Positions 22,858-29,589 of a stretch of DNA of 36,565 bases are shown here, piece by piece. Made by a program: the position numbers and the translations under genes. This stretch comes from Candidatus Gastranaerophilales bacterium. GTDB taxonomy: Bacteria; Cyanobacteriota; Vampirovibrionia; Gastranaerophilales; Gastranaerophilaceae. The notes under the pieces were generated by a model. That model was not told the DNA's origin and searched no databases. It saw only the letters and a list, made by a program, of their open reading frames with translations. Numbering within the stretch: position 1 is the first letter of the stretch; each line of letters starts with the position of its first letter. The stretch is taken from positions 1 to 36,565 of the forward strand of contig UNSJ01000019.1 in the NCBI GenBank assembly GCA_900548405.1, read 5' to 3'.

Positions 22858-22886
22858 ATTTTAATAATATATCGAATTTTAAACAA
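22858..22886 (-). promoter_or_regulatory. promoter of the 23-residue peptide
   Basis: On the reverse strand TTGTTT (22886-22881) and TAAAAT (22863-22858) have a 17-bp spacer. GGG-TAAG-CCC follows directly and would form a small hairpin at the 5' end of the message, as in the other two loci. The leader to the Shine-Dalgarno is about 60 nt. Confidence 0.5.
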
Positions 22887-22907
22887 AAAATCATGTATTA
22901 AATGTAT

Positions 22908-24290
22908 TTATTTTATAATCAACGGTCTTACAAGCACGTATATGTCGTTGAACAGCACAAATATCAAGAGCAATATTAACAGCATGAAAAATACTGTCAT
23001 TATTTTGTTCGCTATTTCTTCATCTACCGGCTTGCCCTGTATCTTTTCTATTAAAAGGAAAAGCAAGTGACCGCCGTCAAGAGCAGGTATAGGTAAAATA
23101 TTAAGTATTGCAAGGTTCATTGAAATTACGGCTGTCAATAGAATTCCGTAGAATATTCCGTCGCTGCTTCCCTTGATTATGTCGCCGCCGATTTTTGTAA
23201 TTAATACAACACCATGCATGTTTTTCAACGGAATTTTACCTGTGAAAAGCTGTTTTAATACAATTATCATTGATTTTGTTTCGTTATACAAATATTTGTA
23301 GCTGTTGGTTATTGCTGATTTAAGACCTTTTATAGGTATTAATTTTTCTTTCTGGCTGTATTCGATTCCGATAAGTCCGTCTTTATCTGAATATACTGTA
23401 TTCAAATCGATAACCATGTCGCCTTCACGAAGCACTGTTATTTCAAGGGGTTTTCTGCCGTCTGTTATTGCATAAGCTATATCATTTAGAGAATAATCAC
23501 CTTTGGTTTCTGCATATTGCTTATTAAGCAGTTCATCGCGAAGTTTTTTTTGCGCTTCGGTAAGTTTAATTTCTTTAGGTATATAAAGCTCAACTGTGTT
23601 TAAAACGTTATCGCTTAAAACGGTTTTGCCTTCTTCACCGTGTTGTGGAAGTTTTACGATTAACCCTTCAGGAATAATTTCATCTTTTTTAAATGCAGGA
23701 TTTAGTTTTTTTAATTTTTCGTAGTTTTGTTCTGCCTGAACCTCATTAACTTTTCCGTCAAACGATGCACTGTACATTGCATAAAGGTTTAGGCTGTATT
23801 TTCTTTCAATTGGAGAACCGTTAATTCTGAGGATTTGATCGCCTGTTTGCATACCTGATTGCCAAACGCTGGCTTCTTTGGGAGCTGTAATTTTTGCTAC
23901 ATAAGTGTCAAAATAGCCTGAAGGCAGATTTCCCCAGGCAAGTGCGGTTATTAATACAAGCACATACGCACAGATTACGTTTGCGATTACCCCTGCAGAG
24001 AAAATGATTGCTCTCTGCCAGATAGGCTTGTTCATCAATCTGTCAGGAGAGTTTTGCGGTAAATCAGAATCCTTGTCATCATCAGGGAACGATACGTAAC
24101 CGCCGAATAAAAATGCGTGAACAACAAGAGTTATTCCTCCGACTTGTTTTTCCCACAATGTCGGACCAATCGGCAAACCTATTCCGAACTTATCAACTTT
24201 TACTTTAAAAAGTAAAGCTGCACCTAAGTGTCCCAGTTCGTGAACCAAAATTAAAAGCCCGATTAACAAAATCATTATGATAACTGACAT
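22908..24290 (-). CDS. rseP: RseP-type site-2 intramembrane metalloprotease
   Basis: The 460-residue protein starts with a transmembrane helix carrying the zinc motif HELGH (residues 17-21). It has a cytoplasm/periplasm PDZ region near 130-170 (ASVWQSGMQTGDQILRINGSPI) and ends with the second metal-ligand helix ILPIPALDGGHLLFLL and a last hydrophobic segment. This is the RseP/YaeL layout, an enzyme that releases anti-sigma factors and clears signal-peptide remnants. The region between the PDZ and the LDG helix (residues ~170-340) is longer than in E. coli and contains a charged insert. No uppS-cdsA-dxr cluster is adjacent. The ATG follows AAAGGAGA. Confidence 0.92.
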   Translation of the reverse strand: MSVIIMILLIGLLILVHELGHLGAALLFKVKVDKFGIGLPIGPTLWEKQVGGITLVVHAFLFGGYVSFPDDDKDSDLPQNSPDRLMNKPIWQRAIIFSAGVIANVICAYVLVLITALAWGNLPSGYFDTYVAKITAPKEASVWQSGMQTGDQILRINGSPIERKYSLNLYAMYSASFDGKVNEVQAEQNYEKLKKLNPAFKKDEIIPEGLIVKLPQHGEEGKTVLSDNVLNTVELYIPKEIKLTEAQKKLRDELLNKQYAETKGDYSLNDIAYAITDGRKPLEITVLREGDMVIDLNTVYSDKDGLIGIEYSQKEKLIPIKGLKSAITNSYKYLYNETKSMIIVLKQLFTGKIPLKNMHGVVLITKIGGDIIKGSSDGIFYGILLTAVISMNLAILNILPIPALDGGHLLFLLIEKIQGKPVDEEIANKIMTVFFMLLILLLIFVLFNDIYVLVRPLIIK

Positions 24291-24330
24291 ATTCTCTCCT
24301 TTTACAGAAATTGATTATATCATAAACATA

Positions 24331-24359
24331 AAAAAAGCTCCTCTTACCTGAGGAGCTTT
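24331..24359 (-). terminator. intrinsic terminator of speE
   Basis: AAAGCTCCTC-TTACCT-GAGGAGCTTT forms a 10-bp stem 7 bp after the speE stop. Read on the reverse strand it is followed by six T bases. Confidence 0.9.
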
Positions 24360-24365
24360 GTTGGT

Positions 24366-25217
24366 CTATAACAATTCTTTTAAATAATTTGGTAATGCAA
24401 AACGTGCATTGTGGTAATCTTTGTTGTAGATTTTGCAGGTTTTTACGATATCGTCATAACGGTCATCCGCAAAGTATGAAAGCGGTTGAACGCTTTGAGA
24501 GCAGAATGCCCAAGCCCAGTACCCGCTGGGGTATGTCGGAATATTTGATGTGTAAGTTGATGTTACAGGGAAAACTTTTTTCAAAAGGTTATACATTTTT
24601 TTGATTTCTTCCTTGTTTACAACAGGGCTTTCTGATTGCGCTGCAACAATACCGCCTTCTTTCAATGAATTTTTAACGTTTGTATAAAATTCTTCTGTGA
24701 ATAAACCTTCTCCGGGTCCCATAGGATCAGTTGAATCTATGAGAATAATATCATATTCATTCTTTTTGTCTTTGATGAATTCAATAGCATCTTCGACTTT
24801 GATTTCAACTCTCGGGTCTGAAAGTCCGCAAGAAATAGTCGGTAAAAATTCTTTGCAGGCATCAATTACCATTCCGTCGATTTCGCAGAGCACAACTTTT
24901 TTAACTGATTTGTGTTTTAAAACTTCTCTAACAGTACCGCCGTCGCCGCCGCCAATAACAAGAACGCTTTCGGGGTTTTTGTGGTGCATCATAGGAATGT
25001 GCGCAATCATTTCGTGGTAATGAAACTCATCGCCTTCTGTGGTCATCATTAAATCGTCGAGAGTTAAAACTCTGCCGAGTGCGCTTTCTGTTTCAAAAAC
25101 TTCAACTTTTTGAAAGTCTGATTGTTTAGAGAATAAAACTTTTCCTGCTTTTATAGCAATCCCGTAACCTGCGGGCGTAATTTCGTGATAATATCCGTTT
25201 TCAATTCCGTTTTTCAT
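24366..25217 (-). CDS. speE: spermidine synthase
   Basis: SpeE transfers an aminopropyl group from decarboxylated S-adenosylmethionine to putrescine. The 283-residue protein has the N-terminal beta domain, the nucleotide motif VLVIGGGDGGTVREVLKH, the Glu that binds the donor (CEIDGMVIDACKEF), and the catalytic IILIDSTDPMGPGEGLF with its Asp. Also present are SESP and the YPSGYWAWAFCS segment. I start it at ATG 25217 because AAGGAGAT lies upstream of it; the frame extends to 25250 but that start has no binding site. A TATAAT on the reverse strand near 25247 may be its promoter. It would use agmatine-derived putrescine if the decarboxylase at 14.6 kb and an agmatinase activity were both present. 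Confidence 0.95.
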   Translation of the reverse strand: MKNGIENGYYHEITPAGYGIAIKAGKVLFSKQSDFQKVEVFETESALGRVLTLDDLMMTTEGDEFHYHEMIAHIPMMHHKNPESVLVIGGGDGGTVREVLKHKSVKKVVLCEIDGMVIDACKEFLPTISCGLSDPRVEIKVEDAIEFIKDKKNEYDIILIDSTDPMGPGEGLFTEEFYTNVKNSLKEGGIVAAQSESPVVNKEEIKKMYNLLKKVFPVTSTYTSNIPTYPSGYWAWAFCSQSVQPLSYFADDRYDDIVKTCKIYNKDYHNARFALPNYLKELL

Positions 25218-25299
25218 GTATAAGCTATCTCCTTTTTTTAGATTATACAATAAAAAAAATAAAACCTGTTAAAGTTAAATTGTAATAAATTTAATAATA

Positions 25300-25327
25300 T
25301 TTACTTTTTTATTTGTTTAGATATAAT
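25300..25327 (+). promoter_or_regulatory. promoter of the 27-residue peptide
   Basis: TTTACT (25300-25305) and TATAAT (25322-25327) have a 16-bp spacer. The sequence TAATAATATTTACTTTTT is shared with the eroded copy at 19.5 kb and with the peptide promoter of the 32.4-kb locus on the reverse strand, indicating common origin. Confidence 0.65.
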
Positions 25328-25347
25328 AAGGTTATCAGGTTAGACTG

Positions 25348-25407
25348 ACCTCCTTACACATCACAGCGCGCTTTTCTGTATAAAGGTGTATGGAAAGGAG
25401 GTGATGT
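25348..25407 (+). promoter_or_regulatory. leader that can hide the Shine-Dalgarno of the peptide
   Basis: ACCTCCTT (25348-25355) is a perfect complement of AAGGAGGT (25395-25402), and ACAC/GTGT extends the stem past a small bulge. ACATCAC (25358-25364) can instead pair with GTGATGT (25401-25407). The two pairings share bases, so they exclude each other, but either one buries the ribosome binding site. The upstream strand imitates the anti-Shine-Dalgarno of 16S rRNA. Full-length type I toxin messages are often kept silent in this way until processed. Confidence 0.6.
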
Positions 25408-25410
25408 ACA

Positions 25411-25494
25411 ATGACAGAGCATGTTATCAGCATAATAAAATGTGCCCTAGTGGTAATAGGACACATTTTGCTAATAATAGCTTCGCTATTGTAG
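25411..25494 (+). CDS. 27-residue hydrophobic peptide, type I toxin-like
   Basis: ATG lies nine bases after the GGAGG of AAAGGAGGTGAT (25394-25405), an unusually complete Shine-Dalgarno. The ORF encodes 27 residues: MTEHVISIIK, one cysteine, then a hydrophobic helix (ALVVIGHILLIIASLL). A hairpin 10 bp past the stop ends the message. The coding region itself contains the terminator hairpin of a predicted antisense RNA. Size, hydrophobicity, hidden binding site and antisense arrangement together point to a membrane toxin of a type I system. This is inference; no homology search was possible. The copy of this cassette at 19.5 kb has lost precisely this ORF. Confidence 0.55.
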   Translation: MTEHVISIIKCALVVIGHILLIIASLL

Positions 25495-25531
25495 GGTCTG
25501 TAAAAGGGTATCCTGACCGATACCCTACCCT
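25434..25531 (-). ncRNA. predicted ~98-nt antisense RNA to the 27-residue peptide
   Basis: Starting about 7 nt after the reverse-strand -10 at 25538-25543, the RNA would contain the complement of the GGGTATC/GATACCC hairpin at its 5' end. It would end at a 13-bp hairpin made by AAAATGTGCCCTA and TAGGACACATTTT (25437-25469). That stem is fully paired only in the antisense RNA, where position 45/61 is a G-U wobble; in the sense RNA it is a C-A mismatch. The hairpin is therefore tuned to the antisense strand. Confidence 0.6.
25505..25526 (+). terminator. hairpin ending the peptide message
   Basis: AGGGTATC-CTGACC-GATACCCT, an 8-bp stem, follows the peptide stop by 10 bp. The tail ACCCTGTTTATATT is a poor U-run, so termination may be partial. 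On the other strand the same stem forms the 5' hairpin of the antisense RNA. Confidence 0.6.
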
Positions 25532-25537
25532 GTTTAT

Positions 25538-25566
25538 ATTATAACATACCGTTTAATAAATTTCAA
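25538..25566 (-). promoter_or_regulatory. antisense RNA promoter, 25.4-kb type I-like locus
   Basis: On the reverse strand TTGAAA (25566-25561) and TATAAT (25543-25538) are consensus hexamers with a 17-bp spacer. Their flanks AGACTTGAAATTT and GTTATAATA are the same as in the other two loci. It is much closer to consensus than the peptide promoter, as expected if the antisense RNA is in excess. Confidence 0.75.
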
Positions 25567-25572
25567 GTCTGT

Positions 25573-25788
25573 TTACTTCTTATCCTCAACGAACTCAATA
25601 TGGTAACCAATTTCTGAAAGAATAAGTTCAAGTTCTGAATATCTGATAGTTTTGCGTGTGAATTTAGTTGAAATATTGTTACTTGTAAATTTTGCATTAT
25701 TTGTCTTCTTTGATATGTTTTCACAAACATTTTTCAAAGTTTTCCCTTTTTTTCCTATTAGATATTTGATTTCGTTTCTTATATCCAT
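25573..25788 (-). CDS. small HTH-like protein linked to the peptide cassette
   Basis: The 71-residue protein (MDIRNEIKYLIGKKGKTLKN at the start, IGYHIEFVEDKK at the end) follows a pattern I associate with small phage and plasmid regulators: an N-terminal helix pair, NNISTKF, TIRYSELELILSEIGY, then a short strand. A DNA-binding role is plausible but not demonstrated. There is no Shine-Dalgarno. A TATAAT lies only nine bases before the ATG on the reverse strand, so the message may be leaderless. A perfect palindrome TGCTATATAGCA (25839-25850) lies further upstream. Its stop is next to the antisense promoter, and a broken copy lies at 19642-19770. Confidence 0.6.
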   Translation of the reverse strand: MDIRNEIKYLIGKKGKTLKNVCENISKKTNNAKFTSNNISTKFTRKTIRYSELELILSEIGYHIEFVEDKK

Positions 25789-25890
25789 TTTATAATTATA
25801 GTTTTACTTGCAAAACATTTCTAAATATGTTATAAGCTTGCTATATAGCATTAAACAATGTTGTATAGAAGATTAATATGGAGGAATACT

Positions 25891-25943
25891 CATGTAGCTA
25901 CTTTTTCAAAGCAATAATAACGTTATAAATTCTTTCAACGAAA
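25891..25943 (-). pseudogene. tail fragment matching 19815-19872
   Basis: The reverse strand encodes FVERIYNVIIALKK and a stop, matching FVESIYNIIIALKN at 19.8 kb. The frame is not open further upstream. Both cassette copies therefore inherited the end of a lost gene. Confidence 0.45.
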
Positions 25944-25985
25944 TAACAAATTAAAGAATTAAATTATCTGATTATTTAGCAAACG

Positions 25986-26231
25986 TTATAATAAATTAGT
26001 AAAATCATCAATTTCCTGAAAATCAAAAAATTCTTTCATAGTAATTCCAAGTCCGCTGCAAATTTTCAAAATGGTATATGCTCTAGGTTCTTTCATATTT
26101 CTTTCAATCTCGCTGAGCCCGCCCTTTGAAATACCACTCTGATAGGCTAATTGTTCCAGCTTAAGATTGTGCTCTTTGCGTAGCGTTAAAATTCTATTGC
26201 ATATTAATTTGTTAAAATCTTTGTTAATCAT
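25986..26231 (-). CDS. XRE-family repressor-like protein, tandem copy A
   Basis: From ATG 26231 the product is 81 residues, MINKDFNKLICNRILTLRKE and onward, with a helix-turn-helix of the Cro/C1 type (LEQLAYQSGISKGGLSEIER). The frame extends to 26294, but the start used here gives the same length as the neighbouring paralogue. It also leaves the inverted repeat TTCATAGTTATGAA (26245-26258) 13 bp upstream, where an operator would be expected. The two proteins share most of the recognition region. No Shine-Dalgarno is visible. It probably represses its own promoter and may control the nearby cassette. Confidence 0.75.
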   Translation of the reverse strand: MINKDFNKLICNRILTLRKEHNLKLEQLAYQSGISKGGLSEIERNMKEPRAYTILKICSGLGITMKEFFDFQEIDDFTNLL

Positions 26232-26244
26232 AATATGAGCAAAA

Positions 26245-26258
26245 TTCATAGTTATGAA
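26245..26258. promoter_or_regulatory. inverted repeat TTCATA-N2-TATGAA, site 1
   Basis: TTCATA-GT-TATGAA just before the copy A start. The same 6-2-6 palindrome recurs at 26298 and 26579 with different central bases, so arms and spacing are conserved while the centre is not, as in dimer operators. Confidence 0.6.
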
Positions 26259-26297
26259 TTTGTAATCTGATACTAGACTAATTTTTTTGAGCAATAG

Positions 26298-26311
26298 TTC
26301 ATATATATGAA
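26298..26311. promoter_or_regulatory. inverted repeat TTCATA-N2-TATGAA, site 2
   Basis: TTCATA-TA-TATGAA between the two XRE genes, 10 bp after the stop of copy B and about 70 bp upstream of copy A. It would fall in or near the copy A promoter. Confidence 0.6.
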
Positions 26312-26320
26312 AATACTATT

Positions 26321-26566
26321 TTATAATTTATCAACAAAATCTTTCATTTCTTTGAATTTAAAAAATTCATCCATTGTAATGCCAAGACCACTACAAATTT
26401 TTGCAATAGTATATATCAGAGGTATTTTCAAATATTTTTCAATCTCGTTGAGTCCGCCTTTTGATATGCCACTTTGATAAGCGAGCTGTTCCTGATTAAG
26501 GTTATGCTTACGCCGTAGTGAAATTATTCTATTGCAAATTATTTTTTTAAAATTTTCATCTACCAT
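26321..26566 (-). CDS. XRE-family repressor-like protein, tandem copy B
   Basis: The 81-residue protein (MVDENFKKIICNRIISLRRK) has the same helix-turn-helix as copy A (QEQLAYQSGISKGGLNEIEK) and the same C-terminal half ICSGLGITMDEFFKF. The two genes arose by tandem duplication. Differences in the third helix region are few, so they may share operators or form mixed dimers. It is divergent from the DUF1796-like gene. The 100-bp gap between them holds the third TTCATA-N2-TATGAA site and several GAACTTT repeats, so it probably regulates that gene as well. No Shine-Dalgarno is visible. Confidence 0.78.
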   Translation of the reverse strand: MVDENFKKIICNRIISLRRKHNLNQEQLAYQSGISKGGLNEIEKYLKIPLIYTIAKICSGLGITMDEFFKFKEMKDFVDKL

Positions 26567-26578
26567 ATTTAATCAAAC

Positions 26579-26592
26579 TTCATACTTATGAA
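26579..26592. promoter_or_regulatory. inverted repeat TTCATA-N2-TATGAA, site 3
   Basis: TTCATA-CT-TATGAA lies 13 bp before the copy B start, the same distance as site 1 from copy A. It starts the divergent control region with the DUF1796-like gene. Confidence 0.6.
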
Positions 26593-26645
26593 CTTTTTAA
26601 TGATATAAGAACTTTTTTGTGTAATAGTTCACATGTGCGAACTTT
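26590..26645. promoter_or_regulatory. GAACTTT repeats in the divergent control region
   Basis: GAACTTT occurs at 26590, 26609 and 26639. The last is also the right arm of AGTTC-N8-GAACT (26626-26643). They may be half-sites for the neighbouring repressors. The DUF1796-like ribosome binding site begins 14 bp later. Confidence 0.4.
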
Positions 26646-26666
26646 GTTAATATATTGGAGACGACT

Positions 26667-27383
26667 ATGTTCAACCCACTAAAACTAAAAATGTTTATTT
26701 GTAAAATGCTCACCTGCTGGATAAGTCCGCCAGGCAAAAGAAAACTTGTCAGGGAGTTTTTGTTCTGGTTTTCTCTCAAAGATTACCATAGATTTAAACG
26801 CTCAAATTATCATATTGTTTCTTTAGGCAGCAGTTGTTTAACCCGTGCTTTACTTGTTGCATCAGGAGTTAAACCAAGACGGTTTTACGGCGAAAAGTCC
26901 TGCCCGTTTGATTTATGCAGAAGTAATGATTTCAAAAGAATTGGTGAACTTATTGAGAGCGACTTTTCAGACTTTTTCGAAAATATAAACCTCGATGATT
27001 TTCCGCATGATGATAAATTAACCGTTAAACAGTTTAAAAAACGCTACCAAAAAAGAATACAGAATTTTCTTAATATTCAAAATGCGGATAAAGTTGTTTA
27101 TTATGTTTATTCAAATTTCGAGAAAGTACCTGAAACAGATGAAATAAAAGGATTGTATCAGGTGTTAAAAGCCAAACGCGGTGCAAAGCCGTTTGAGTTA
27201 ATACTTTTGACAAGCAGGCTGATTGATGTGCCAAAAATTCTCCAAATACCTTATGACATACAAATTGATGACGGCAAAGCAATTGAGTATATTATTAACA
27301 GATACAAGGATTATAATAATAAATACACGGTTTTTGGCGATTATATGAAAGAAAAACTAAAAGAAATTATTTATCACCCATAA
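26667..27383 (+). CDS. DUF1796-like putative cysteine peptidase family protein
   Basis: The 238-residue protein has the hallmark pair of the DUF1796 (putative papain-like) family: VSLGSSCLTRALL (Cys57 is the candidate nucleophile) and, 25 residues on, GEKSCPFDLC. Positively charged N-terminal residues with MFICKMLTCWISPPGKRK precede it. The start is ATG 26667, six bases after GGAG; the frame reaches 26655 only through a TTG inside that binding site. Members are often linked to cell-surface glycan clusters, but the function is unproven. A truncated copy is at 20041-20340. The gene's 3' end overlaps the convergent HIT gene by 17 bp. XRE repressors and operators lie directly upstream. Confidence 0.7.
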   Translation: MFNPLKLKMFICKMLTCWISPPGKRKLVREFLFWFSLKDYHRFKRSNYHIVSLGSSCLTRALLVASGVKPRRFYGEKSCPFDLCRSNDFKRIGELIESDFSDFFENINLDDFPHDDKLTVKQFKKRYQKRIQNFLNIQNADKVVYYVYSNFEKVPETDEIKGLYQVLKAKRGAKPFELILLTSRLIDVPKILQIPYDIQIDDGKAIEYIINRYKDYNNKYTVFGDYMKEKLKEIIYHP

Positions 27384-27675
27384 TGTGAAGATGAAGGTGG
27401 AAAACTTCCTGCCCTGCTTCTTTGCCTGTGTTAATCAATGTTTTATATGATTTTAAACCTATTTTTTCGGTAGTTTTTTTAACAGCTGATAAAAGCTCTG
27501 CCATAAGATTTTTGTCCTCCAATTCATTCAGTGATGCAACGTGAACTTTCGGAACTACAAGCAAATGGACAGGTGCTTTAGGGTTAATGTCTTTGAACAC
27601 AGCAACGTGTTCGTTTTCATAAACAAATTCTGTGTTAAAGTCGCCGTTAATAATTTTGCAAAAAATACAATCCAT
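27367..27675 (-). CDS. HIT family hydrolase (Hint-like)
   Basis: From ATG 27675 the product is 102 residues: MDCIFCKIINGDFNTEFVYE, AFKDINPKAPVHLLVVPK and the nucleotide-binding triad HLHLHIMG at the C-terminus. These are the signatures of the HINT branch of histidine-triad proteins, which hydrolyse AMP-lysine or adenylated intermediates. CxxC near the start is common in this branch. GAGAGGA six bases before the ATG fixes the start; the frame runs further to 27726 without a better site. It is separated by a short gap from the metallophosphoesterase gene upstream. Confidence 0.93.
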   Translation of the reverse strand: MDCIFCKIINGDFNTEFVYENEHVAVFKDINPKAPVHLLVVPKVHVASLNELEDKNLMAELLSAVKKTTEKIGLKSYKTLINTGKEAGQEVFHLHLHIMGDK

Positions 27676-27727
27676 AAAAATTCCTCTCTTTTGAATTAGT
27701 TTATAATGACAAAGTTCAAAAATCAAT

Positions 27728-29434
27728 CTATATTATTCTTTTTTCTGTAACTTCAGGAGTTAATTCAAATTTATAGTCATTGAGGCTTAGGTATTGTTTA
27801 AAAAGAGATGAGCAAGTATAGTGAATAGGAATAAATCTCAATGAAATATCGTCATGAAAAACAAATCCGCTTATATTTTTGTTTATATATTTGTCCGGTA
27901 CCACAATTGTATAAAACTTTTTCATTCTGACAGGCTCATAAACTCCTGTAAGAGGGTTACGGACTTCGATTGCATCTTTGTATGGTTTATCAACCTCATA
28001 GTTATTTATTTTTTCCATAAGCGTTCTGTTGACTTTAATATCCGACCAGTGAATTATACCGTTTTGTTTTGGCGAATCAATATTGTTCAATACATTTTGG
28101 GTGATTATATAAACCAATTCTTCACCGGTTACGGAGCCTTTTCTTAAATTGGAAAGTTCTTCATTTGCTCCGCCGAAAAGTTTTATTAAGTCAAGGTTTG
28201 TAAAATTATCCGATTCAGGATTTTTTATTCCTGCTCTGAACATTTCTGATGGAAGTCCGACAGAATCAAGTTTTTTATATGAAATTTTCAATGACTCTTT
28301 TATTGCTGTGGTAACATAATTTACAAATATTTTATCTGAATTTCTTATTGATTTATCAAATACAAGTTCGTTTGAATATTCTTCATAACCTTTCAGATTT
28401 ATCAAAGGTTTAATATCTTCGCCTATGTTTTTTTGGACAAAATCTTGAAGGTTTTTATCTTGCAACGCCGTTTGTTCATAATCCGATGTATTGTATTTTT
28501 TTAAGCTTATGCCTTCAATTTTGCCGTAATCATCAAATTTTATTTTGAAAGATTTTATAAATTTATTATTTACTCCAAGAGATGAAATAAGAGTATCGTT
28601 AACATAAAAATCTGATTTTTTATGATCATGTGCATTGAGAATAAGGTTAATATCAGGGACTTCTTCTGCTATTGCACAAGAAATTTTATTACCTAAGTGA
28701 GAAAGCAGAATTACTGCTCCGTCAGGATTTTGTTCTTTAAAATCTTTAACCTTATATTTAATCACGTTAAATGTTTTTATAAAATCATCTTTAGTAACTT
28801 CGTTGTCGCTTTTATCGAGTTTGTCATAAAAAACTGTTCCGCTCATACGTTTTCCGTTGAATTTTTCTCTCGGAATTGTCGCGCCCATAACAAGAACTTT
28901 ATTTATAATATCAGGATTTTTGTCATCGGGTATTTCGTAAATTTTTGATTCAACTATATTGGGATTTTCTTTCATGATTTTTTTAGCAAGCGGTGATTTT
29001 GCAAGGTTAACGTTTGTCATTACAGTTGTCATATGTGAATTTGTTAGTTTTCTGTAAAGCCATTTGTCACCTGCTTCCAAATCATGATTGCCGGGTGTAA
29101 ATACAGTATCAAATTTAGAATTGTATGCAGTAGAATTTTTTACGGACAAAATCATTCTTGCAAGAAAATTAAATTGAATATCTCCGATTTGTTTATCTTT
29201 TTTTGTAAGCAAGCCGCTTTTTTCAGGGTACATAAAATAATCCCCCGCAACAGCAAAGAGATTAAGCGTACTTTCTTTTTCGGATTTATCAAAAATATCG
29301 TTTTGATTTTCCTGTACGGTTTTAATCACTTGAGGTATGCTTCTTACATTTCCGTGATTATCTGCAGTTGCTGCTATATTAAGCAGGGCAGACTGAAAAT
29401 TTATATTTTTTCTGTCATATCTGTTAACTTGCAA
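27728..29434 (-). CDS. metallophosphoesterase, 5'-nucleotidase-like
   Basis: The 568-residue protein has the calcineurin-like metal motifs in order: ATADNHGN (D25, H27), FAVAGDYF, FTPGNHDLE, LSHLGNK and ILNAHDH. Its second half (residues ~330-560) resembles the C-terminal domain of UshA/5'-nucleotidases, with EMFRAGI, SVTGEELVYIITQN and YTIVVPDKYI. There is no signal peptide; the N-terminus is the polar VNRYDRKNINFQSAL. It is therefore cytoplasmic or exported by another route. The natural substrate is unknown. It is divergent from the serine hydrolase gene, with 155 bp between them. Confidence 0.82.
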   Translation of the reverse strand: MQVNRYDRKNINFQSALLNIAATADNHGNVRSIPQVIKTVQENQNDIFDKSEKESTLNLFAVAGDYFMYPEKSGLLTKKDKQIGDIQFNFLARMILSVKNSTAYNSKFDTVFTPGNHDLEAGDKWLYRKLTNSHMTTVMTNVNLAKSPLAKKIMKENPNIVESKIYEIPDDKNPDIINKVLVMGATIPREKFNGKRMSGTVFYDKLDKSDNEVTKDDFIKTFNVIKYKVKDFKEQNPDGAVILLSHLGNKISCAIAEEVPDINLILNAHDHKKSDFYVNDTLISSLGVNNKFIKSFKIKFDDYGKIEGISLKKYNTSDYEQTALQDKNLQDFVQKNIGEDIKPLINLKGYEEYSNELVFDKSIRNSDKIFVNYVTTAIKESLKISYKKLDSVGLPSEMFRAGIKNPESDNFTNLDLIKLFGGANEELSNLRKGSVTGEELVYIITQNVLNNIDSPKQNGIIHWSDIKVNRTLMEKINNYEVDKPYKDAIEVRNPLTGVYEPVRMKKFYTIVVPDKYINKNISGFVFHDDISLRFIPIHYTCSSLFKQYLSLNDYKFELTPEVTEKRII

Positions 29435-29521
29435 TTTACGTAAATCCCTTTTGAGCTATAAAAGCCGTGAATATTAATTTTTGTTATGTAAATTATTATA
29501 ACTTAAAAATATGTAACTAAC

Positions 29522-29550
29522 TTGCCATTATTTTATATGTAAAGTAAAAT
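29522..29550 (+). promoter_or_regulatory. promoter of the serine hydrolase-ldpA operon
   Basis: TTGCCA (29522-29527) and TAAAAT (29545-29550) have a 17-bp spacer and lie 40 bp before the ATG. GGAGG follows at 29572-29576. Confidence 0.55.
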
Positions 29551-29589
29551 GATTTTACTTGGGGAATCCTTTGGAGGAATATATTATTT

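Noticed and set aside
25986..26566. Type II toxin-antitoxin pair formed by the two XRE genes
   Set aside because: Both products are near-identical DNA-binding proteins; neither resembles a toxin such as HigB, RelE or HipA.
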